Assembly (NCBI GenBank): GCA_014155875.1
Contig: JACEFZ010005531.1
Span: 355,001 to 419,000 of the forward strand
Source of the DNA: Cepaea nemoralis
Lineage: Eukaryota; Mollusca; Gastropoda; Stylommatophora; Helicidae
Length of the DNA stretch: 64,000 bases
Direction: 5' to 3'
A program made the translations under genes and the position numbers. Each line of letters starts with the position of its first letter. Within the stretch, counting starts at the first letter, position 1. Positions 55,226 through 64,000 of the stretch are shown piece by piece. Below the pieces are notes generated by a model. The model searched no databases and had not been told where the DNA came from. It was given only the letters and a program-made list of their open reading frames with translations.

Positions 55226-56990
55226 CATCCTAGCAAATGGAATCACAATTTGTAAAAAGGTTATCATTTTCATAACTATACTATTATTACCATTGCTGGT
55301 TTTTAAATTAGCTGTTATAACCCTCAGTATGTCTCTTCTTGTCATTATTATTATTGTCATCATTAGTAAAAAAAAAAAAAAAAAACTTTTCCCCCATGTG
55401 CCCCCTTCCCCTCGCTCATGTTTCTTGTTGCCTTTGCTGATACCCACACCGGTTTGGTTCAAATAATTATCCTGCCTTTACCATCATTGCCCAGATAGTG
55501 GTGATGAAGGCATTGGTAGAATGGAACAAATTGGTGAGAGGATGGCAAGGGAAACAAAAATGTAAAGATTTCCCCCTTTCCTTGTTTAACCCCCATTCAC
55601 ATGTAAATGTGTTTTTAAAAAATGGAAAATGCAAATGGTTAAATTTCCTATGTTGTAAACACAAAATATCACAGATATCTCCAGAGTAAACACAAGTACT
55701 CTTCTTTCTGATTTTAAAATTTAGTACACATGAGTGCGAAGAAGAAACAAGAAGATGTGAGTGAATAATGAATGAATGAATACAAAACCACATATGTTTA
55801 CCAAACCAATGAGATTGAAAAAATTTGTGCAAATACAGATGCTTGTTTTAATTTTTTCCAAAAAAAAAAAAAAAAAAAACCATTAAGGGAAAAAAAGAAG
55901 ATACCCTTACAAATAAGACAAAATAATAAGCAAGGAGTAAAAGATAACCAACTCCCTTTACTTCTAGAACATTGCTTGCTGCAATTTATATGTACCTGCT
56001 ATGCTATGCTAACATCATTCCTAGGAAAATCATTCTAGCAAATGGAATCATTGCTGTTTATTATCATTGCTGTTATCACCCTTAGTGGGTTTGCTTTTTG
56101 TCATTATTATTATTGATGTATTTAGTGTTTATTTGCATTATTATTACTGTTATCATTATTAATATATAACCATCATCTCCCATGTTACCCCCCCTTTCAC
56201 ATGTAAATGTTTTCAAGAAATGAAACATGAAAATGGGTATTTTCCTATGCTATAAACACAAAATATCACAGATATATCTCCAGAGTAAACACAAGTACTC
56301 TTCTTTAAGATATCAAATTCAGTATACATGAGTGCGAGAAAGAAACAGGAAAAAGTGAGTGAATGTTGAATGAATAAATACAAAATCACAGATGGTTACC
56401 AAACCAATGAGATTGTAAATATTTATGTTGATACAAATGCTGGTTTTATTTTCTCCCTTTTTTTTTTAAAGGAAAGGGAAAAAATGAATGAACCCTCACA
56501 ATTAAGACCAAAAAATAAGCAAGGAGAAAAAAGATAACCAACTCCTTTTACACCTACTATATTATTGATCAGGGCAGGTTGCAATTGTATGTACCTGCCA
56601 TGTTTTAACACCATCCCCAAGAAAATCGTTTTAGCAAATAGAACCACATGTTTTGGAAAATGTGATCATTATCATAACTACTATTATCATTGCTGTTATT
56701 AGCACTGCTGTTATCACCCTTAGTAGTTTTTCATTCTTTTATTATAGATGTATTTCATGTAAACACCATTCCTAAGAAAATCATTTAGCAAATGGAATCA
56801 CATGTTTAACTATTATTATCATTGCTGTTATTATCATTGCTGTTATTGTTATCACCCTTAGCAGTTTTTATTCTTTGTCATTATTATTATTTATGTATTT
56901 GGTTTGTTATTTGCATTATTATCATTGTAATCATTATTAATATATATGGATTTGTAAACCCGTAAACTGTCACATCCCCCTTTCCCACCT
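55226..56990. repeat. Long-unit tandem repeat, four uneven units
   Basis: TAGCAAATGGAATCAC or a close variant starts units at about 55231, 56036, 56633 and 56788 (lengths near 805, 597, 155 and 200). Shared landmarks in units 1 and 2 are CACATGTAAATG, CACAAAATATCACAGATAT, CTCCAGAGTAAACACAAGTAC, ACCAAACCAATGAGATTG and ATAAGCAAGGAG. TTATTATCATTGCTGTTA is shared by units 2-4. Differences are indels and moderate divergence. No coding function. Confidence 0.85.
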
Positions 56991-58406
56991 TTTTGATACT
57001 GTGATTGTTGTTTTTCTGCTGCCGCCCTCACCTGTTGGTTCTTAACATTTTTGCACCGCCATGTTTCATCAACACCGAGGGGTATTGGTGGTATTTGGTA
57101 GGAGTTTTGGAGCTGACAGGAGAGCTAGGCAGCAGGGGAAATAACAACGGCGCACTACCATCACGCGTTTGTTTTAAAATATTTCCTTACTACAATGTCA
57201 ATGAAGAAATGTTCAAATGTATAAAATGTTGGAAATTTTGCGCATATGTCACCTACACGCCCACATGCAACGCTCTGTAAAAACACGAACAATACAATTT
57301 GCAACGATTTTAACACACAATAAAAGTTTTAAAAAAAAACGAATTACAACAACTCGCATTGTGCGGCGAAAAAGTTCCGCACCCTGTTTCACTCATCTGT
57401 ATTTTGGTTCATTCTGTCTCTCATTCACACATCTTTCATTTATCTTTCATTCTACACAGGTTTTTAAAATACATAATCTGTCATTAAAATATGGTTGTAG
57501 AAAAAAAGCATGGATGAACAATATATATGGACAATAAATAGTTGGCTGAATTTACACAGGTTTCCATGCTAAATGACTGTGCTCTAGTTTTACACTCGTC
57601 ATTTCTGTACAAAAATATATATATTTAAGAGGATTGTTTGCTACCAATCCTGTGGGTACTAACTAATCTAGCTAAACTTTTCTAAGTTGGTGTGCTGAGC
57701 TACGCTAACCTAAGGGAACTAATCTAACTAAATGATGAAAATGGGGAAAAATGTGTTTGTTACCTTATTATAAAATGGTATTAATTTCTAAATGATGGGA
57801 TTAATTTATGAATAATGTTCTAATTAACTAATTGTCTAAAAATGTGTTTATATGATGATAAACTAAAATATTGTTTCCTAAGTTGAAAAAAATATGATGT
57901 AGAAGTTAAACTAAATGAGTTTTTACCTAAATGTAAATGACTTTTAACTATCTCGGCTCCAATTCGGATCCTGCCTAATTTGCCCTTTTCTATTAAATGA
58001 TATAAATAAGGTTATAAGGGTGGTTGTACACTCTATTCTAACTACAAAAATTTGATGTTACATGCAACTGAAATAAAAACATAATATTATACATATCACA
58101 TACAATTGATTTAAATCTAAATTACCTAATTACATCCAGGTGTGTTGACGAAGTAGCGTCCTTAGTTGACTCTTGATGAAAAACAGAGTTTATTTAGACC
58201 AAGTCTGACAAATACGCTCTCATCCTGGGTAACGTTGGTAAATATCGTTCTGCTCATGGTTGCATCTAGGGTGGTGGCGTAGACAAATCATAACGTGTCT
58301 GTTCATTTTCACTAGCACTGACACAGTTATTACTTAGCAAGTTTAGGCGATTCACGATGGTACACGCACTACAGTGTCTGTCTTCATCACATAAGGCACT
58401 AGTTAA
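56991..58406. other. Unassigned; expected 3' region of the gypsy element
   Basis: In minus sense this follows the RNase H stop. I see no polypurine tract or sequence matching 63.7-64.0 kb that would prove an LTR. The 91- and 106-codon plus frames at 57.0-57.5 kb have no family features. Confidence 0.4.
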
Positions 58407-59202
58407 CTATAGTGTCACTGATTTTGGTGATATTGGATCGCTCTCTTCTCGTACTTCTGGTATATTGATCTGAGAAGGTTGGCTAAGCGTGTCCGCCAAA
58501 ACGTGCATGCTCCCCTTGATGTGATGTATCGTGAACGAATAATTTTGCAGGATCAAAGACCATCTGTAGATCCTGTTGTTACGATGGACTCCCGGCTGCA
58601 TCACTGTCAGCGGTGAATTGTCAGTTTCAATGACAAACTTGGTACCCGCTAAGAATCTATGAAGCTTCTGGACGCAATAGATGACGCTCAAAGCCTCTAA
58701 CTCAGAGACTGAGTATCTCGATTCAGCAGGGGTAATCTTCCGGCTTACATATGCAATCGGGTGAAAGATTCCCTCATAGAACTGTCCTAAAATTCCAGCG
58801 ATGGATATGGCATTTGCGTCTGTACGAAGAAAATACGTAAGATTGGGGTTAGGCAAGCGCAAGATAGGTACAACGCTGAACATACGTTTTAATTTTGATA
58901 ATGCACCAATTAACTCTGCATCCTGTACATTTAATTTCATAGATGCTTTCAAAACATTAGAAAAAAAAAACGCTGGTGATTTCAGCTAGATTGGGTATGA
59001 ACTTATTGTAATAATTCACTAGACCAAGCAAGCTTCTGACCTGCTTCTTGGTCGTCGGCATGGTTACGTTCAAAATTTTGCTGACAATTTTCTCATCTGT
59101 CTTAAGTTGGCCTCGGGTGATCGTATGGCCTAGAAAATCAATTTCTTCCATCCCCAACTCAACTTTGGTTGGCTTTACAGTAAGACCGAATAATCTCAAT
59201 CT
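58407..59202 (-). pseudogene. Ty3/gypsy (long copy): RT C-terminal and RNase H
   Basis: RT resumes after the foldback with LFGLTVKPTKVELGMEEIDF, LGHTITRGQLKTDEKIVSKI, KKQVRSLLGLVNYYNKFIPN; then a frame break at an A-run (58.96 kb); RNase H with LTYFLRTDANAISIAGILGQ (Asp), SVSELEALSVIYCVQKLHRF (Glu), FVIETDNSPLTVM (Asp) and HVLADTLSQ (Asp). The stop is at 58407. RNase H is the last recognisable domain: no integrase follows, because it lies upstream of RT. Confidence 0.92.
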
Positions 59203-59587
59203 AAATGCTGAGCACAACCCACTACTGGCAACGCCGATCGCATTATGGTATAAACCTAAGGCCTATCCACGTCAATATGGAAGCACTATACTCGAGTTTC
59301 GCCCTCATTTGAGCTCGTCAGTAGTGCATATCCCTGACCGGATCCGGAAACAGTCCCGGATCACGCGTGTGAAGCGGGTGTCGATTCACACGCGTGATCC
59401 GGTACTGTTTCCGGATCCGGTCAGGGATATGCACTACTGACGAGCTCAAATGAGGGCGAAACTCGAGTATAGTGCTTCCATATTGACGTGGATATGCCTT
59501 AGGTTCATACCAGAATGCGATCGGCGTTGCCAGTAGTGGGTTGTGCTCAGTATTTAAATTTCAAATCCCGAAACAACCACATAATTC
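59203..59587. mobile_element. Foldback (near-perfect palindrome) insert in gypsy RT
   Basis: Left arm 59204-59373 and right arm 59385-59554 are inverse complements over about 170 bp with only a handful of mismatches, separated by an 11-base spacer; about 33 unpaired bases follow the right arm. The insert is flanked by ATCTCAATCT at 59193-59202 and 59588-59597. Removing insert plus one duplicate joins RHVFDRLR to LFGLTVKP in frame. A 9-11 bp duplication is typical of Mutator-like elements, but no transposase or known end supports a class. Confidence 0.92.
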
Positions 59588-60457
59588 ATCTCAATCTATC
59601 GAAGACATGTCGCAATTTCTGTAAGTGTGATGTCCAGTCTGCGGTATGGACACAAATGTCATCAATGTACGTCGCTGTATTTGTCACTCCGTGAAGAAGG
59701 TCCCTGGTGAGTCGGACAAAAGTGGCTGGAGCATTACGAAGGCCAAAAGGAAGGAATCGCCACTCATAAAGACCTAGAGGTGTTGAGATTGCTGTTAAAT
59801 GGATAGACAGTGGGTGCATCAGGACTTGCCAGTATCTTTCGTAAGGTCAAGTTTAGAAAAAAAACGAGAGGTGGACATATCAAGAATGAGATCCTCACGT
59901 GATGGAATTGGCTCTGCATCTACCTTGGTGATATTATTTATCCTGCGAAAATCAACACAGAGGCGGACCGTAGAGTCCTTTTTCTTCACAAGGACGATAG
60001 GAAAAGAAAATTCTGACTGCGACTTTTGGATTATTCCACTCGACTCAAGATTTAGAAGTTCTTTGTCGAGATTTTCCCTATAACTCAATGGGATGGAATA
60101 CAGTCGGCATTTGATAGGGGTGTTATCAGTCAGAATGATGGAGTGTTGTATTCTGTCAGTCCTACCTCGAATGTCGGAAAAAATGTCTCTGTATTCTGTC
60201 ACTAACTCTATTGTCTGTCGTCTTTGCTCGTCTGTAAGTCTCGGTTCTATTCGTATACTTTCAATTGTCCCAGTTATGTCTACTGTCGAGACTGGTAGTT
60301 CTGTGTCATCGTCATCTATCTGATTGAGTACTGTGGTTGTACTACCTGTGTGTTCTGTTTCCTGACTAGGTGTGTATGCGCTGTCGTCTTCTGTCGCTCT
60401 AACTAGTGTAGTTGCGCTATGTACTGTCTGTCGTCGGGTTGCTTTGTGTGGGTGCAT
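59588..60457 (-). pseudogene. Ty3/gypsy (long copy): linker and RT N-terminal part
   Basis: An acidic, Thr-rich linker (TEHTGSTTTVLNQIDDDDTE) leads to IELVTEYRDIFSDIRGRTDR, IQHSIILTDNTPIKCRLYSI, ELLNLESSGIIQKSQSEFSF, PIVLVKKKDSTVRLCVDFRR and RFFSKLDLTK (motif A Asp). After a frameshift near 59.82 kb: LGLYEWRFLPFGLRNAPATF and TATYIDDICVHTADW, with an intact YIDD near 59.66 kb. The RT lies directly downstream of the integrase C-terminus, not of the protease. Confidence 0.92.
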
Positions 60458-60529
60458 TCTGTTCGTCTGTCGTCAGTTCTTGTCGTTAAAAGTAAGGCTT
60501 CAGCATGTTGATATGAAATATCTGTAATT

Positions 60530-61880
60530 TTTGGTTTATCGATATTTCATAATCGACATCTGATATCTTTCATACCACTCTGAATGGCCCTTGCCATGCA
60601 GTTAATAATAGATTACGTTTATCTGGTAGTAAAAGTAGAACCTCTTGATTGGGTTCAAGGTGTAGGGTTTTGGCACCCTTATTGGCATAATGGCGGTAGA
60701 TCTGGCCTTTTCTCTCCAAAGATGATTTGGCTATTACACACGACTTCATAATTTTATCGCGTGTTTCTGTTACCATCGCGTACGGTGTTACAGGGGTTGG
60801 ACTATCTAGTGTACTCGTGATTAACTGATGGTAAATCATTAGGATTTTCATCATCATTATCATTAGGTACACGAGGGTTCGCCCCATACACTAATTCAAA
60901 TGGCGAGAAACCCGTACTTGAGTGCGGAATCTCTCGATAGGCAAACAGCACAGTTGGTAACAGAGTATCCCAATCAGCTGGGTTCTCTGCTGTTACCTTT
61001 GCCAGCATGTGTTTCAGGTCCCCGTTAATCTTTTCTATGATTCCATTGCTGGCAGGGTGGTAGGCAGTAGTAAAATGTTGTTTAATCCCTAGTAATTTTG
61101 TATGGGCTTGCGTAGCAGCCGATATAAACTGGGTTCCCCGATATGATAAAATCGTTCGAGGGAATCCGAATCGAGAAAATAGATGTAAAAACACATTAGC
61201 TACATCTTTGGAGGTAATATATTTCAGGGCCACCGCCTCGACCCACCTCGTACAGAGATCCACGAGGGTTAGTATGAATCGGTTTCCTTTGTTCGACACC
61301 TGATTCAGGGGTCCAACAATATCCACCGCTACACTTTCAAACGGTCTAGAGGCCAACATTGAAGGTTGGACCTCAGCTGTTGCATGCTTTCCCTTTCTCA
61401 CTAAATGTTGACAAATGGTACATGACCGACAAAATAATTTTATATCGTTACAAAACTTAGGCCAGTAGAAACGTGCCAAAATTCTGGCTCTCGTTTTGTC
61501 ATAAGCCAAATGTCCAGCAAACTGTGAATCGTGTGCCATCTTTAACACGTTTTGTCGATGTTTCAAAGGTAGCACCGTACGGATGAACTTCATGGTTATT
61601 GGTGGTGTAATACCGCGTGAGAATTCCATTGTGGAGTCTAAAATACCAGGAGGCATTTTTGGTTAATTTGGCCTTCTCACCTAAACGTTTAAAATAAGGT
61701 GTGATGGTTGGATCGGCGCGTTGTGCCTCGATAAACTCTTGTCGAGTGGTATTGTCAATAGTACCGCTAGGTGTTAATAATTGTAGCTTTTCATCTTGTA
61801 GGTCATTTTGATGTGTTTGAGACTCTGGCCTAGTTACTGCATTAGCCGTGTTGGTGTGTTTCCAGGCTAATATCTCGTCA
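60530..61880 (-). pseudogene. Ty3/gypsy (long copy): integrase
   Basis: An N-terminal tether (EILAWKHTNTANAVTRPESQ ... SWYFRLHNGIL), one frame change, then the HHCC zinc domain (AHDSQFAGHL ... CRSCTICQ: H42, H49, C79, C82 from Met at 61656). The core has D112 (VAVDIVGPL), a D-to-Y change at position 172 (ILSYRGTQF, codon 61141-61143) and E208 (NGIIEKING). The spacing 172-208 fits D,D35E. The chromatin-side module follows after another frame change: PNQEVLLLLPDKRNLLLTAW, QGPFRVV (GPY/F-like) and FHINMLKPYF. It is catalytically dead by the D-to-Y change alone. It precedes RT. Confidence 0.93.
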
Positions 61881-62423
61881 TCAGTGCAGTGTTAGCACTC
61901 TTGGTAGGCATCCTAAAATAAGGTCAGTACAGGGATCTTGCAAAATAGCGCACGTAAATGTGCCGGAAAGAAAAGGGGTGTTTATACGGACTTTTGCTAG
62001 CGGATATTTCTCAATATTGCCAGAAAAAGTGCGGCATTTGACAAAATCGCCCGTATAATCCTCTGGGTTAACTAGTTCTTTCCTTACACCGATTAAAGTA
62101 CTCTCGCTATCCAGTAAACATTGGCATGGATATTCATTGACCAGTGCATCGTGGAACTTTAAATTGCCTCTGGAGGCTAAAGCTGAATTAGCATCTTCAT
62201 TAGAACATGGAACAATATGACCACATTTGAGCTTACCGTCCGTATGGAACTGGTGACAAGTATCACATTTATTGAAGTCTAAAATATCAGTAACAAAAGC
62301 AACACTTTCACACTCATTGAATGGTAATACATTTTCGTTCTCGCACTCAACTTCACTGTCATTATCAGAGGATGTATCAATCAGCACAGCATTGCTGGCT
62401 TCATTCTCTGTCTCCCCAAACAC
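61881..62423 (-). pseudogene. Ty3/gypsy (long copy): protease region
   Basis: The frame opens with an acidic segment and a Cys/His cluster (FNKCDTCHQFHTDGKLKCGH), then YPCQCLLDSESTLIGVRKEL (aspartic protease active site; DSE at 62103-62108 where DSG or DTG is the rule) and, near the end, CTDLILGCLPR, equivalent to the family's ILG box. It ends with a stop at 61881, beside the integrase. The Glu in place of Gly next to the catalytic Asp would probably impair activity. Confidence 0.82.
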
Positions 62424-63705
62424 TTAGAAGAATAGTGTCCATACGACGAACAAAAGAAGCACTTAACCGCTCGTTTATATGAATTCCGTTTGTTTTCCTG
62501 CTTCTTAATCATCATTTCAAGATGTGCTAGGGTATGAAGGATTTTTATCACACATCGAGAATCTTTGGTGATATAAATGGCAGTATCCACACTGGGGTGG
62601 TTTTTGGTATGGTTTATCTTTCTTCTCATAAGATTTCTGGTTGAAAGATCTGTTTGGTTGGTTCTTTGCAAACGCAGTAATTTCAGAATCATGTATTGAT
62701 GACTTAAATACATCTCGGTTGGAAGAGAAGTACGCCTAACCACGTTTCTCCAGCTGATCTAGCGATTCAGTGTCTGCTTGTTGAAGGAACTTAGCAAAAG
62801 GAATTGGCACTGTGGATATCACTTTATCCATAACCATTAACTTGTCAAAACTCTTTCCTACTTTCGCTGCCTTAAGCCATTTACTGAATGTACTTTGAAC
62901 GTTAGATACATAATCTAAGAAAGTTTCATTTGGTTTCGGTCTAATTTGTGAGTACTGGATCTGATATCCAGGAGCATCGAGTAGAAAATGCTGCATGATT
63001 CTGTCATGAATATATTGATAGTTGTTTCTTAATTCTGTTGGTATAGACTCAATAACTTCTAAGGGCTCCCCAGATAAATTTCTCATATAGATCATTGCCC
63101 AATCTTCTAATGGTATTTTCTTATATCTAAGCTGAAACTCGATATTCTCGGTCCAAGCTGAAATTGAATCTCCTTGACTATAGGGCTTGATAATCCCTTT
63201 ATATTTAGAAAATTTATTCTGCTCTTCCTGACTCTTCTGTTTAGTGGTAGCTATTTGAATGTTTGAGTCAATTTCCATTTCTTTCATCTTTATCTTTGTT
63301 TGAGTCTACATCTATTTGCTTTTGCTTTATCTCTAACTCATTCTGTTTGGTGGCGTCGTCTAATTCTAATTGCTTTTGTTTTATCTCTAATTCTTTCTGT
63401 TTGGCGGCGTCGTCTAATTCTAATTGCTTTTGTTTAATCTCTAATTCCTTCTGTTTGGCGGCGTCGTCTAATTCTAATTGCTTTTGTTTGGTTGTTTCCT
63501 CTAACTCTCTCATCTCTTTCTGATGCTGTCTTTCGAGTGCTCGTTCATCTCTCTCTATTGCAGCTTTTCTTTCTGTTTCTTCTTTGTATTTTTGTTCTGT
63601 TCTTTGTGTTTCTTCTTTGTATTTCTGTTCTGCCCATTTTTCTAATTTCTCCCCTGTATGGCCTAGGTTTTAGCCAGCTTGGATACACTCACTTAATGTT
63701 GACAT
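62381..63705 (-). pseudogene. Ty3/gypsy (long copy): Gag with coiled coil and zinc knuckles
   Basis: Starts MSTLSECIQAG, then a stop near 63670, then KLEKWAEQKYKEETQRTEQK and a charged coiled coil built of an 18-residue unit (KQKQLELDDAAKQKELEI) repeated three times plus a partial copy (63.29-63.48 kb, 54-bp DNA period). After a frame change near 63.28 kb: capsid-like FSKYKGIIKPYSQGDSISAW, FLDYVSNVQSTFSKWLKAAK. A further frame change leads to Cys/His knuckles CGYCHLYHQRFSMC and CFFCSSYGHYSSKC (CX2CX4HX4C). The protein would pack the element RNA; this copy is broken at several points. Confidence 0.85.
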
Positions 63706-64000
63706 TTTTTATCTTTATGTTCTTACCCCAATGGTATATCAATAATTTCACAATTAATAAGTTTCACACGTTCACAATCAATCACTGAAAAAAATAGGTT
63801 GCATGGTTAATCGTGCTTATCAAAATAGTGAAAAAAAAATACTCATCCAATCAGATGAAAATACGGCCCCTCGGGATGTTACACCGCTGTCTTGCACACA
63901 GACAATCGATAGGCTTGTTCGTTCGTGTGATGTCTCTGTTTTGTAGAGCATCAACAATTAGCACATAATATATGATTCAAAATACATGGTGGTAATAAAT
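63706..64000 (-). other. Leader or 5' LTR region of the gypsy element, cut by window end
   Basis: Minus sense, this is upstream of Gag. TGGGGTAAGAACATAAAG just before the Gag start could be a tRNA primer-binding site because it begins TGG, but neither LTR edge nor a second LTR copy is visible. Confidence 0.4.

Noticed and set aside
57005..57537. Two overlapping plus frames of about 100 codons
   Set aside because: Different frames, no family features, A/T-rich gypsy flank.
63706..64000. 5' LTR and primer-binding site of the gypsy element
   Set aside because: Only a TGGGG start near the expected place; no matching 3' LTR, so not called.

Overview
This window is eukaryotic intergenic DNA, almost certainly from an invertebrate animal. 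I found no intact host protein gene, no rRNA and no functional tRNA. What can be recognised is mobile-element debris and tandem repeats. The mix (many non-LTR retrotransposon (LINE) families, several with RNase H or a terminal C2H2 finger, tRNA-derived SINEs, Ty3/gypsy elements and long simple repeats) fits a lophotrochozoan such as a gastropod mollusc. That taxonomic reading is an inference from repeat style, not a proof.

Layout. 1-8.7 kb: LINE 3' ends, a 1.4 kb tetranucleotide field, a 0.9 kb (TAG)n array, SINEs and a complete hAT-type MITE. 8.7-11.6 kb: a SINE whose 3' part has expanded into a 30-bp minisatellite, split by 1.4 kb of C/A-rich repeat. 12.8-13.4 kb: purine microsatellite. 14.3-19.3 kb: a reverse transcriptase/RNase H LINE carrying a second, inverted copy of itself. 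19.5-22 kb: a 98-bp satellite invaded by a finger-bearing LINE, itself carrying a short retroinsert. 22-24 kb: a SINE broken by a twin-primed LINE. 24-32 kb: decayed LINE and SINE pieces. 32.9-34 kb: an integrase-then-RT fragment of a Ty3/gypsy element. 34.1-37.9 kb: the best LINE, interrupted by a truncated MITE and a 667-bp terminal-inverted-repeat element. 41-43.8 kb: a tail-to-tail element pair around (AAG)n, then a 30-copy 72-bp satellite. 44-50 kb: more LINE, SINE and MITE copies and a tRNA-like sequence. 53.4-54.4 kb: RT/RNase H of a second gypsy element. 55.2-57 kb: a long-unit tandem repeat. 58.4-63.7 kb: a near-complete gypsy element on the minus strand.

The most interesting system is the Ty3/gypsy group. 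The 58.4-63.7 kb element reads gag, protease, integrase, RT, RNase H, with integrase before RT. A second element at 33-34 kb shows the same integrase-then-RT order. This copia-like order in gypsy-type sequence is the hallmark of Gmr1-type elements. The long copy is dead: it has frameshifts, a changed integrase catalytic residue, and a 385-bp near-perfect foldback insert in RT flanked by a 10-bp target duplication.

Several insertions can be dated relative to each other from target-site duplications and restored reading frames (LINE in LINE, LINE in SINE, foldback in gypsy, TIR element in LINE, retroinsert in LINE). Many microsatellites sit exactly at LINE or SINE 3' tails, which suggests that retroelement tails seeded much of the simple repeat here.
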